This document shows positions 45,700 through 55,893 of a stretch of DNA of 64,000 nt, piece by piece (within the stretch, counting starts at the first letter, position 1; every line of letters starts with the position of its first letter). The stretch lies in the NCBI GenBank assembly GCA_936440205.1, contig OW387147.1, forward strand, positions 34,311,629 to 34,375,628, in the 5' to 3' direction. Below the pieces are notes generated by a model. That model searched no databases and was not told where the DNA came from. It worked only from the letters and a program-made list of their open reading frames with translations. Source of the DNA: Lepidonotus clava (Eukaryota > Annelida > Polychaeta > Phyllodocida > Polynoidae). Position numbers and translations under genes: made by a program.

Positions 45700-46230
45700 T
45701 TCAACATAATTACATTGTATATGTTTCTTAAATACTGTAACATTTTTCGATTTTTGTACAACTTCTTCAAGGTCATTCCATAATTTTATACCTCTATAAT
45801 ACGGACTCCTTAATACACGTTCTTTATTCGTAAAAAAACATGTTTAAATTTAATTTTCCCACAATTTCTCAGTACACGATCATCAGCCCTACTATCTACA
45901 TTTTTTTCTATAAGAGACAATTTATACATCATTTTCAACAATGTACCTTGTCTTCTTGCATCCAGTTTTTCCATACGTAATTCCACATGCAAGTCATCCA
46001 TTTCTTCACCGGATACATAACCATTTCTCATTATAATAGTCTTTATAGCTCTATTTTGTAATGGCTGGACCCGTACTAACTTTTTCTTAGTGCTACTTTC
46101 GTATATAAAACCAGAATAGTCCAATAAGGGTAATATCATCTGTTTACTTATTCTCCAGTTTTTCCTAAAGCGTCGCATATACCGCCATTGTTTTGACCTG
46201 TATTTTTGTAAATGTTATTCTAACCAGATA
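45700..46230 (-). pseudogene. 5'-truncated LINE, C-terminal part of the reverse transcriptase ORF
   Basis: The minus-strand frame 46178-45810 carries the thumb-side sequence typical of non-LTR retrotransposon ORF2 after the polymerase core: ILPLLDYSGFIY, then LQNRAIKTI, then a charged Arg/Asp-rich stretch. Downstream, in the next frame, YYRGIKLWNDLEEV continues the same conserved tail to about 45700. The two parts are split by a frameshift at the T-run near 45835, and the polymerase core is missing, so the copy is dead and 5'-truncated, as LINE copies usually are. The clade (CR1, RTE or Jockey type) cannot be set from this tail. It lies in the probable intron of the plus-strand gene, in antisense orientation. 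Confidence 0.7.
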
Positions 46231-48102
46231 GGATTGTTCGTGATGTCATTCTGTAATTAATGACATTGAAGAGGAAAAGTCAGGTGTAAATATGTTTTGT
46301 GGTAGGTGAATTACATATAGCGGTGCATACACTTCATTACTAATCACGTCCCTAGGCCCACATTTTTGTAACTGATTAGGCTAATTGACCACTGATCGGT
46401 GTATTTATGAACCTAATGATACATCTCTGGGGTTATTTAACATCTTTGCCTCTGCTTTTTGTTACAAGCAAAATTGTTAATTACGAGGACACTTATCATA
46501 TCACCCTACTTCGTGACACATTAGTTTAGAAGATATTGGCCTGAAAGAACTGGAAAAAGAGGCAATATGTGTACCGACTAAGCAGGGTCAATCGTCTTCT
46601 TTTTGTGAATACATTTATGCTGAACAGTTTAGGAAGAAGTGGTTTTTTTTATATATTACCTGTACGTCATACTTCAAATATCCATTTGATCGTACTAAAT
46701 AGAATTATTTTTTCATTTAAATCTTCCAGAATATTGACATTTTAGAGTAGCTTTTAAAACACGTTCCAGACATAACCGTTGTTTCTCTGGTTCTCCGGTT
46801 TCTCTGATTACAACTTTTATTATTACCCTCATTAAGACCCTCATGGGCCCAGTACCCCTTATACCGTCTGGTGGGAAAACGACGTGGCTACACACTAAAG
46901 CGGTTGTTATGACATCTAAAGATTCATTTTAGCAACTACATGTACTATACTGCTTCAACATATCGACATAACGTTTTGTTATGTAGGGCATCACCGCTGC
47001 CACTTTGTCATTTCATGCACGTATACTTGAGTTGAAACAGAAAACTGAAGCAGTGGTGATATGTTTATAGATAAAAGCATTGGTTGAAATATTGATCTTG
47101 TTTTGTGATTTTAAAGTTTTGATAAAATTAACATAATTTGATTCATATACCTCATATATTTATTTTCATTAGTCTAATGGCTGTATAGCTCAATGGTTAC
47201 CCCCCCCCCCCCCTCCGGAGACATCACGGCTTCATAAAATGGAAACTTTGAAGTGATAAATCTGGAAATGTGTCCTAAAACACTAAGGGTAGAAGGACGA
47301 CATTGAGAATTATTGGTAATAACAAATTAGCTTTCAGCAGTGGCTTCTCACATAAGGCCTTTTACTCCAGGCTACAACCCACTACTTTTAATACATTTTT
47401 TTCCGGTTGTCACAGCAGTAGTTCCAAGGCGTTTCAATGATGCCTTTAGTAAGTGTGCCCCCTGAGGAAGACTTAGCTATCTTGGACAGCAGAACGGGTC
47501 ATGGCCACATTCCATTAAGAGATGTTTGCCTCAGGATCTTTGTTTTTAATCACAGTGTTTTCCCCTCTATTAAAACAACACTTACTCCCGATTTTTGGGC
47601 CCAATGACTAGTGTCTGGAAATTTACACCTAAACATTGATTGGAAAACAAAAACAATACTCAAGATCTTTGGCATCCGATTTTGTTAAAATAAAAAGGAT
47701 TGTATGAGAAACCTACATGGCATTTTACCAAACTAAAGACTAAATTTTTTGTAAGTCTACCCAGTGAAACAGCGATTCATTCTTAACTGTCATCTAGCAT
47801 TACACGTATTTTCATTCAAAAATTTAACATCAAAACTCCCGTTAGTTATTAACGTGTTATGACTCGTACTTTTAAACTACTGTTATCGATAAGAGAGATT
47901 TGTCTAAGAGATTAATTTTACCGTTTATATCACATTTTCCCCACAGATATTTTGATCAGATAGTACTGTTTTACTGTAGAGTTATTTTTTCTGACCTTGG
48001 TTCTCGTTAGGACGTTTTCATTATGTAATACTGCTTTAGTGACATTATATACTAAATCCGATGTTCAAATAATACAATACAAAAAGCTTGTTTATGACCA
48101 AA
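46231..48102. other. non-coding, no feature seen
   Basis: AT-rich DNA. A tRNA-A-box-like TGTATAGCTCAATGGTTA precedes a C-run at 47200-47213, with no B-box. No exon. Confidence 0.35.
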
Positions 48103-48172
48103 ATTAGTTTACAGTCCGAAACGCCAGGTGGCGTGACTGATGAGATGTCGTTCGGTATACGATTTGAGCACT
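48103..48172 (+). repeat. left terminal region of the DIRS element
   Basis: The outer 44 bp (48103-48146) match the first half of the internal complementary region in inverse. 48139-48172 match the right terminal core in inverse. The first bases are ATTAGTTTACAGTCC. Confidence 0.9.
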
Positions 48173-48400
48173 GACGTTCTGGCTAGCGCCGAGAGCACTC
48201 GTGTTTACGGATCAACAGAGATTGTGACTGTCGGTTTCCTCTTATTTGTGGAATTTCTTCGTAGTAAGAACCCACAATTCACATATAACAGTGTTAATTC
48301 TGTTTGTGACTGAAAAACTTTGGTTTTCCTGGAATTACGAAATCTAGACTGTTGTCTAGCTCGTGGCTTGTGGCTTGGTGCCGGCTGTCAACTTCCCACC

Positions 48401-49609
48401 ATGTCAAGCTCTTCTCGTGGGAAGAGTTCTTCCAAAAAAGAAAAAGAAGTCCATAAGGAAAAGGACAAACGGGAAACGGAGAGGTTCGACCCGAATATTG
48501 ATGCTTCTGACGGTTCCGAGAAAAACTTTACCGAAGAAGAAAGTCTAGGTCAAAACCAAGGTGGGAAAAACATGGCGGCCAACAATGACATGGCCATGTT
48601 TTGCAACGTGCTTCAGCAGGGGTTTGATAAAATGTCAAAAACTTTTGCTGACAAGTTGGAGGGAGTAGGTGAAAAGTTCGGGAACTCCCTTAACGACATG
48701 TATGACAGTCTACGTGAAGATTTACCCAACCGCCGACCTGAGTTTGATGATTTGGATTGGACAGAAGAAGATGAAACTCGTTCAACTACGCACGATGCGT
48801 CGGACGGGTCAGTGGCTTCGGGGGTGTCAACTTCTGACGCCACGTTCTTCAAGAAAATCAACAAACCTCGTCAGACGGAGAAGATAGGTTCGGAAGTGAA
48901 CAAAGATTTAGCTGAGGCCGTGGATAGGGCTTTCAGTTCGCAGATACCAAAGGATGACTACAAAGTGTTACGAGATAAATATCTCAGGCCTTCCAATGTG
49001 GAGTATTTGAAAACGCCGGACATTCCGTTCAGTGTTTACCGTCGCCTGTCAAGCGATTTCAAGAACGTGGATAAACATCTAAAACACATTCAGGAGGAAC
49101 TTTGCCCTGTCGCTATCGCTTTTACGTGCGGAATTGACAAGTTGGGCAATGGTGATTTAGAAGGTGGTTTGGCTGTTCTAGCCGATACTTTGGATATGTT
49201 TGGCCACGTCTTCCATTCCGAGCTGACGGAGAAACGCAGGCAACTTCTTAAACCAAAATTGCCTGACGACTACAAGGTATTGGCTTCAGACAAGTGTCCT
49301 GCTACTTCAGAAAGCCTTTTAGGCAACGTTTCTGAAAACACCAAGAGGGTAGCTGAAACTGAGAAGTTAGCTACCCAAATGGATCGTGCAGCTAAAGCAA
49401 AAAAGGACGTCTCCAAGAAAGGAGATGATAGGCCGAAACCCTACGACCGTGGATACTATCGTGGTAAGAGTTCCAAGAACAACTTCTTCAATAGGAGATA
49501 CGATTCCAGAAGATCCAACGACTACAAAGGCCGTCAAGATAGGAATTACTCCAACGGCGACAACTCAAACAACAAGTCGTATTTTCAGAAGAGAGGACAG
49601 AGGAAGTAG
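48401..49609 (+). CDS. DIRS element ORF1, Gag-like structural protein
   Basis: About 400 codons from an ATG in good context (CCCACCATG); an in-frame ATG at 48320 is also possible but less well placed. The product starts with a Ser/Lys/Glu-rich stretch, has acidic and helical middle segments, and ends in an Arg/Asn/Tyr-rich basic tail suited to nucleic-acid binding. No zinc knuckle is seen. In DIRS elements the first frame takes the place of gag, but the proteins are poorly conserved, so the role is inferred from position and composition. The stop is immediately followed by the polymerase frame. Confidence 0.7.
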   Translation: MSSSSRGKSSSKKEKEVHKEKDKRETERFDPNIDASDGSEKNFTEEESLGQNQGGKNMAANNDMAMFCNVLQQGFDKMSKTFADKLEGVGEKFGNSLNDMYDSLREDLPNRRPEFDDLDWTEEDETRSTTHDASDGSVASGVSTSDATFFKKINKPRQTEKIGSEVNKDLAEAVDRAFSSQIPKDDYKVLRDKYLRPSNVEYLKTPDIPFSVYRRLSSDFKNVDKHLKHIQEELCPVAIAFTCGIDKLGNGDLEGGLAVLADTLDMFGHVFHSELTEKRRQLLKPKLPDDYKVLASDKCPATSESLLGNVSENTKRVAETEKLATQMDRAAKAKKDVSKKGDDRPKPYDRGYYRGKSSKNNFFNRRYDSRRSNDYKGRQDRNYSNGDNSNNKSYFQKRGQRK

Positions 49610-49611
49610 AT

Positions 49612-51501
49612 GTGAGTGTCTGTCCTCAAGAAAAGGTGGCAGGGACAATTAAAGCTCACTTAGGTAAATGGGAATCCATCACTTCAGATCCCGTTTTACT
49701 CCAAAATGTCCAAGGTGCAAAATTAGATTTTGATTCTGTCCCTGTTCAGACTTCAATTCCTCGCCAGTACAGATTTAACAAACAACATGCAGATGTTATT
49801 GTTAAAGAGATAGAAGAGTTGTTGGAAAAAGATGTGATCGTTCAGATTTTTGATGTCCGAAACTGTTTTGTTTCCAATATTTTCCTACGTCCGAAACCGG
49901 ACGGGAAATTCCGTATGATCATTGATTTAAGTGATCTAAATGAATTCATTTCGAAAGAACACTTCAAAATGGATCATTTAGATGTGGCTTCTGATATGAT
50001 GTTTCCAAACGCCTGGTTTACTTCAATAGATCTTAAAGAGGCTTATTATGCTATTCCTATTTTCGAAGGTCACCGGAATTTCCTAGTCTTTCAATGGGAA
50101 GGGAATTTCTATCAATTCACTTGTCTTCCCTTTGGTCTGTCCTCAGCGCCTTGGATTTTCTCCAAGACGCTCAGACCTATTTTCTCTACCTTCCATGAGA
50201 ACGGATACAACGGATTTGGGTACATTGATGATTCTTTCATTATCTCAGAGACGTACGATCAGGCAGTAGAAGCGACACAATTCTTGTGTCAACTCTTCAC
50301 AGATTTGGGGTTCAGAGTACATGATAAAAAATCTGTTACTATACCCACCCAAGACATCGTTTTCTTGGGTTATCATCTAAATTCCAAAGACATGATAATT
50401 TATCCGACCTCAGAAAAAGTAGAGAAAATATCGGGTAAAATCTCTAATGTCTTACAAAAGAACAAAGTGAAAATCAGAGAGGTAGCTTCTCTTCTTGGTT
50501 CTATCAACGATGTTTGTAAGGCTTCAGAATATGGTAAAGCATATACGAAAATGCTTGAAATTGAAAAGATAAAATCTTTACGATTCGCTGGTTCCAAACA
50601 GTTTGATAATTTCATGTACATTTCAGATGCAGCAGCTTCTGATCTGTTATGGTGGCAAAACAACCTTAAGTTCCAAAAAAGGTTCATTCACATCTCTCCC
50701 CCAGAAATCTCCATTTCTTGTGACGCTTCCAATGATGGTTGGGGAGCCTGTTTCAATGACCAAAAAACAGGTGGTAGATGGTCGTTAGTGGAGTCTGAAT
50801 TACACATAAACGAGCTTGAACTTCTAGCAGTGAAATTTGGACTAAAATCCTTATGTGGAAATTTGTCTAACGTAGGAATTAAAATTTTTTCAGACAACAC
50901 TACTACCATCTCTTACCTGTGTAACGGGGGTGGTACTCGTTCTTCTAATTGTAACAAGATTGCAAAATCTATCTGGCAATGGTGTGAAGCCAGACATATT
51001 TGGATTATGCCAACACACATTCCAGGGTCAGAAAATTCCTCAGCGGATTATGAAAGCAGACATTTCACGGAAAACACGGAATGGAAACTGAATCCTTCCA
51101 TTTTTGAACAAATTGTCCAACAGTTTGGACAACCTGAAATTGACCTATTTGCTTCGAGGAATAACAATCAAACACCCTTATATGCAAGTTGGGGACCTGA
51201 CCCTGGAGCGTTGTTTGTCAATGCTTTTTCCATGTTTTGGAATCATTTTCATTTAGTCTATTTGTTCCCTCCATTTAGGCTACTGACGAGAGTACTGCAA
51301 AAGGTACGCCACGAAAGAACTTCCAGTATTATAGTGGCTCCAAATTGGCCCGGTCAACCGTGGCACCAACTACTTCACCAACATGCGGACGAGGTCCTCT
51401 ACTTCCCTCGGAAAAGGAACAATTTGATACAAACAGAAACCTCAGGTTCGAACAAGGTCTCGATAGACAACATTCCTCTTTGTGTATATCGACTTTTCTA
51501 A
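49612..51501 (+). CDS. DIRS element ORF2, reverse transcriptase and RNase H
   Basis: About 629 codons in a different frame from ORF1, beginning just after its stop. The reverse transcriptase spans roughly residues 50-270, with PKPDGKFRMIIDL, LPFGLSSAPW and the YIDD box. RNase H spans roughly 365-480. A C-terminal region (about 495-620) with EIDLFASR, FPPF and VAPNWPGQPW is typical of DIRS and is often described as a methyltransferase-like domain. In this family polymerase frames are usually translated by recoding or from overlapping frames. No protease or DDE integrase is present, which separates it from Ty3/gypsy and retroviruses. Confidence 0.9.
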   Translation: MSVCPQEKVAGTIKAHLGKWESITSDPVLLQNVQGAKLDFDSVPVQTSIPRQYRFNKQHADVIVKEIEELLEKDVIVQIFDVRNCFVSNIFLRPKPDGKFRMIIDLSDLNEFISKEHFKMDHLDVASDMMFPNAWFTSIDLKEAYYAIPIFEGHRNFLVFQWEGNFYQFTCLPFGLSSAPWIFSKTLRPIFSTFHENGYNGFGYIDDSFIISETYDQAVEATQFLCQLFTDLGFRVHDKKSVTIPTQDIVFLGYHLNSKDMIIYPTSEKVEKISGKISNVLQKNKVKIREVASLLGSINDVCKASEYGKAYTKMLEIEKIKSLRFAGSKQFDNFMYISDAAASDLLWWQNNLKFQKRFIHISPPEISISCDASNDGWGACFNDQKTGGRWSLVESELHINELELLAVKFGLKSLCGNLSNVGIKIFSDNTTTISYLCNGGGTRSSNCNKIAKSIWQWCEARHIWIMPTHIPGSENSSADYESRHFTENTEWKLNPSIFEQIVQQFGQPEIDLFASRNNNQTPLYASWGPDPGALFVNAFSMFWNHFHLVYLFPPFRLLTRVLQKVRHERTSSIIVAPNWPGQPWHQLLHQHADEVLYFPRKRNNLIQTETSGSNKVSIDNIPLCVYRLF

Positions 51502-52481
51502 GGAAAACAAAGGATCTAAATCTATCCCCAAAAGCATTAGATTTATATCTAGATTCCTGGAGACCCCACACTAGAAAACAATACATGGTCTATGTAAGGA
51601 AATGGTTCACGTTCTGTCTACAAAAAGACTGGGACAAATGGAAACCACAATTACATCAAGCTATTCAATTTCTGGTGTACTTGTTTGAGAAAGGCCTTTC
51701 TTATGGAGCCCTTAACGCGGCTAGAAGTGCCTTATCTAACATTTTGTGTGATTTTGATAACAAACCTTTTGGGCAACACCCAGTGGTTTGTAGGGTCTTA
51801 AAAGGAATGTACAATCGTAGACCCCAAAGATCAAGGTATTCATCCACTTGGGATGTAGATATCCTATTAGGTTACATTCGGGAGATGACTCCTGTTACAA
51901 AACTAACCCTTAAGGATTTGACACTAAAACTCCTGTTGTTGTTATTATTAACTACTTGTCAACGTCTTCAGACAATTCGCTCTCTAAGTATCAATGATAT
52001 GCTATGGGCGAAAAACAAACAAACGGTGGTTTTCCGTTTATCAAAGGTACTAAAACATTCCAGAAGGGGCTCCCTTGGAGTGTTGACTTTGAACAAATTT
52101 CATGATGATCCCAGAATTTGTGTTATTCGCACTTTGAGTTGTTATTTAGACAAAACTACTGAACTTCGGGATCCAAAGGAGGATACACTTCTCCTCACAA
52201 CAACCCCCCCTTTCAGGGGTGCTTCCATACAAACACTTGCAAGATGGACACGTGAACTTATGCATAAAGCTGGTATTGACACGCGACTTTTCAAGGCGCA
52301 CAGTGTCAGAGGTGCTGCTACTTCAAAGATGTCGCAGATACATGTGCCTATCAAAGACATCATGGCAAAAGCATCCTGGAGTAGTGAATCGACTTTCAGG
52401 AAATTCTATCAAAAAGAAGTACTACCTACGGACATTTCCAATACAGTACTTTCTGAATTCTTGAACAAACAAAATTTGTAA
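51345..52481 (+). CDS. DIRS element ORF3, tyrosine recombinase
   Basis: 378 codons overlapping the end of ORF2 by 157 bp in another frame. After an N-terminal SAM-like DNA-binding region with PHTRKQYMVYVRKW, the catalytic half shows the family's order: Arg near residue 207 (TCQRLQTIR), His-x-x-Arg at about 319-322 (HSVRGAATS) and Tyr near 355 (FYQKE). In DIRS elements this enzyme joins a circular DNA copy to the genome by strand exchange in place of a DDE integrase. The overlap with the polymerase frame is also typical. Confidence 0.9.
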   Translation: MARSTVAPTTSPTCGRGPLLPSEKEQFDTNRNLRFEQGLDRQHSSLCISTFLRKTKDLNLSPKALDLYLDSWRPHTRKQYMVYVRKWFTFCLQKDWDKWKPQLHQAIQFLVYLFEKGLSYGALNAARSALSNILCDFDNKPFGQHPVVCRVLKGMYNRRPQRSRYSSTWDVDILLGYIREMTPVTKLTLKDLTLKLLLLLLLTTCQRLQTIRSLSINDMLWAKNKQTVVFRLSKVLKHSRRGSLGVLTLNKFHDDPRICVIRTLSCYLDKTTELRDPKEDTLLLTTTPPFRGASIQTLARWTRELMHKAGIDTRLFKAHSVRGAATSKMSQIHVPIKDIMAKASWSSESTFRKFYQKEVLPTDISNTVLSEFLNKQNL

Positions 52482-52677
52482 TTGTTTCACGTTTTTCTTG
52501 TTATAATCATTATATCTTTCTGTGTTATCTCATAAAAGAAAGATTCTTCATGGTGACAATGTTCAATTGGCATTGAATTTCACTTTTGATTTGATTGTGT
52601 AATAAATTTATGTGGTTTTTCAACTAATTCCTGATTCTTCTATCATTTAAGAGATCAGCGACTTATTTACTTATTTA

Positions 52678-52807
52678 ATCTCATCAGTCACGCCACCTGG
52701 CGTTTCGGACTGTAAACTAATCGTAAATTAAACTGTAACTTACCTTCAGGGTGTAGTTTAATTCAGATTAGATGAAGGAAGAAACGCTGAGGTGGTGGGA
52801 CAGATGA
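52678..52807 (+). repeat. internal complementary region of the DIRS element
   Basis: 130 bp made of the inverse of the left end (52678-52721) fused to the inverse of the right end (52718-52807), with a 4-bp overlap TAAT. This is the diagnostic DIRS feature, thought to template the joining of the ends into a circle during reverse transcription. Confidence 0.92.
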
Positions 52808-52951
52808 CCCACCTCAGCCCTCCCTTCATCTTCCTATTTGTTACAAAGGATTTTTTCCTAATTTTCAATAATTACATACTGTTAACTTTGGTTATGTTAT
52901 GTTTACTTCATCTGTCAGCGTTTCTTCAATTTAGTCGCTGATGATTTAAAG

Positions 52952-53070
52952 AGTGCTCAAATCGTATACCGAACGACATCTCATCTGTCCCACCACCTCA
53001 GCGTTTCTTCCTTCATCTAATCTGAATTAAACTACACCCTGAAGGTAAGTTACAGTTTAATTTACGATTA
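52952..53070 (+). repeat. right terminal region of the DIRS element
   Basis: 52952-52985 is the inverse of the left core. 52981-53070 is the inverse of the second half of the internal complementary region. The last bases are TTACGATTA, and host DNA resumes with AATAATTATAC. Confidence 0.9.
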
Positions 53071-54749
53071 AATAATTATACTCGAAATTATTTTTTTTTC
53101 AAAACTTTCCAAACCACCCTTTCTAAGCAAATGGATCTATAGCTATTGGGAGTGTTAGTAACATTGTTACTTACGACCCTTTTGGGTTTTCAATCAACCT
53201 CATTGCAATGGTGGTTCCTTCAGCAGCCACGATTCCGAACTGCCTTTATCCTTTCGTTATTGATAGCGGGCTAATTGTGGTTGGAGGAGACCCAGAATGA
53301 GTCTGAATTGAGTATTCATTGGAATAAAATACCGATATTTTCCGAAGTTTGGAAAGGTCAATCATTTAGTTAACGAAATAAGTGGGATTTCAGAATAAGT
53401 GGGATTTTGAAGACGTGGCGCATTAAGAATGCATTGCTCTAGAGTGGTGTCCAATGCAAATCGATTATCAGAAAGTGCTTTTCTTTACGAAAATCTCATT
53501 TCAATTTATCATGACCGAGTGAGCATAAAGGCAAGTACTTTCGTAGCAAGACATTACATCTGGAATTACCATATTTTGAAAATGTGGCAAAATACAGTAA
53601 CTCCTGATGTTTGTCAAACCAAAGGTGACAAACAACAATGTGTGTTGTATAATGGGTATCATGCCTGTATCACATATTCATAACTGCTAGATTACATATG
53701 TGATTATGTGAACTTTTGGGCGTGATCACATCTCCCTCACTAATGATCGAAATTAAAGATGTCTTTAGCACGAAAGCCAACCACTATTACACCTCGGCGT
53801 GACGTACTAGGAGGCATGCTTTACCACCCACATCTTAAATAGTACTGTTGACTCAATACCCTGGATCATAGGCTGTAACAATAGGAATCCTTATCCTCCC
53901 GTTGACGTCTACAGGCTATTGCATAACACTTCATAGACAACGCCCTGTATTTGTTCTGTTACATGTTAAACGGATATGATATCAGGTATTGCGCACGTCG
54001 TTAAAATGGAGCCTATTATGTACTTTGACAATTGACGCACATTGTAATCAAAGATGTTCCATGTTTATAAGCGTTGCAATAGGCTTTATTTTACCCCAGG
54101 AGGTCAAACTCCTGGATCGATCTTTCACTCGAACATGGCGCCTGTCTCATACCCAAAATTCACTTTACGAGCAAGCAGTCAGTCGTTATAGTTTAGTATA
54201 TAAAATGCAAGGATGCACAGACCGATTAAACAAAACAAGGATCTCTCTCACTTCCTACCCATTGCATTGCAGTTGCCAGATGTTTCAGGTCGTTCTGACC
54301 GTACGCGTCCGAGGCGGATACTCTATACCAAACCCTTAGCACAATATAACACTGATCATTATCTGATTATAGCTATTGGTCTATATTGATTCTGTTGTTC
54401 TCCAATGCCTTCCCAAAATACACTAATAATGTCCAGATCATAGGTTATCCTGACTGGGTTGATCCATCCTGTCACCGCGAGAATAATCACAGAGGTTTAG
54501 GGAGGGAGCACCAGTGTTGATTAATACATATAGGCCTATACAGTTTGCTGAAAGAACTGGCCCAGAACAGCTCTAGGGCCTATACAAATCCATGCCCTCA
54601 TCAGTATTGTAATAGTGTGTCAGTATCGGATAAAGCACAGACATAGCCCATCGAGGGTCGTGTTGAAACCCCCTCCAGTAAGGTTAATGAGTAATTACTC
54701 TCCTGTCAGAGAGAGAGAATCAGAGAAATAGGACCAAGCCTATCTGTTT
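53071..54749. other. non-coding, no feature seen
   Basis: No exon or element end. The 116-codon plus frame at 53989-54339 shows no known domain or splice context. Confidence 0.35.
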
Positions 54750-55070
54750 CCTGTTCCGGTCAATCTCCAGGGTTCCTCCCGGCGGGCCCTGGCAGGTCAT
54801 TGAGGGGTGGGAGGGGGGCGTCTGGAGGCTGAGGGCCCTGACAGACCTGGAGGGACAGGTGAGATGGGGGTGGGGATTTATGGAGGTGTGCTGAGAGGCA
54901 GGGCCCTGAGGGGAGGGATGGGGGTGGAGGTGGGAGGTGGGTCAGTCTGACTCACTGTCACCAGGGGGCGACACGTGCAAGGCGGGCAGTATACATTCTC
55001 CTGGTGGTGAGTCCGTGCACGGACCTCTTGATCGGGGGTCCCTGATTGGGGGGTAAGAGATGAATTTGCT
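54750..55070. promoter_or_regulatory. GC-rich island, purine-rich strand
   Basis: A GC-rich block has AGGGAGGG- and GGTGGGAGG-type runs, CCCGGCGGGCCC and GCGACACGTGCAAGGCGG. It could be an intronic regulatory element. No coding frame with splice signals. Confidence 0.2.
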
Positions 55071-55889
55071 CGCTGTTGAGAATCCATATAACTGAAAAGC
55101 CATTTTGAAAATTATCTCAATCATACGTTTTGATGTATAATGTTTTGGATATAAGATTGCAGTCAAAATGTGTGCTTACCGTTGGTATTGAATATCGCAA
55201 GTGGAAACTCTGTTGATTTAAACTTAAAAAGTCCTCAGCATATTGATTGAGATCACTTTATAGATATAGACCAATACATTCAAAACCACCATAAAAACTT
55301 TCAACACTGGGCAAATCTACTAGGAGAGTTTGAGAAATTGTCAGTAGGTCACTGGTTGATAGCATTTTGGCTAAGTGTGAACATACCAATTCATACGTAT
55401 CTTTGAATTCATCCTTATGTCTGGGGAAGGTTCAGACTGCGCAACCAAGTCAATTGCTTAAACGCTAGGGAGAACAGGCATTGGCTTGAGAATCTCTCAG
55501 TTACATATAGCTGTTTTAAGATTAGAAAATCAGAACATTTCTTTCGATTTTTCCATACGTGTGGGGAATGTTCAGTAAGTAAGGATGGGAAAATATTGGG
55601 ATATTTGTAAGTATTGTGAATGAGAGAAACATTATTCCATAGACTCTCCATAAAACGAATCCATGTTGCCCCTTTTAATGACAAGTTAAACACGATTCTC
55701 CTGCAGTATATAAAAGGCAAAGCATACCGAAGCAGGTTGAAACGCTCACGACCATATATGATATAGAAACAGAGTTTGATGTTCATAATACCTTATGCTA
55801 GTATTACACTCCGTTGCCTTTGCAATCAATATTTGATAAGGGACCCACTTACGGAGCAGTCCTACAGAAACCCCTTTTTGGAAGGCTTC
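55071..55889. other. non-coding, no feature seen
   Basis: The 123-codon minus frame at 55415-55786 has no recognisable domain or codon pattern. Confidence 0.35.
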
Positions 55890-55893
55890 TTAA

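Larger units (their letters stand above)
48103..53070 (+). mobile_element. DIRS-family tyrosine-recombinase retroelement, looks whole
   Basis: 4968 bp carry three long frames (structural protein; reverse transcriptase with RNase H; tyrosine recombinase) and the DIRS end architecture. The inverted terminal core is 48139-48172 against 52952-52985 (34/34). An internal complementary region repeats both element ends in inverse: 52678-52721 mirrors 48103-48146 (44/44), and 52718-52807 mirrors 52981-53070 (90/90). The two halves overlap by the 4 bp that both element ends share (ATTA). There is no flanking duplication beyond this, as expected for integration by a tyrosine recombinase. The perfect matches and long open frames point to a young copy. 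It lies in the same orientation as the host gene's probable intron. Confidence 0.92.

Noticed and set aside
48363-50909. Secondary frames inside the retroelement
   Set aside because: Shadows of the three main frames in other phases or on the other strand.
48103-53070. Ty3/gypsy or retrovirus-type element
   Set aside because: No direct long terminal repeats, protease or DDE integrase; tyrosine recombinase and inverted ends place it in DIRS.
55415-55786. Possible LINE or host protein on the minus strand (123 codons)
   Set aside because: No reverse transcriptase or other motif could be recognised.
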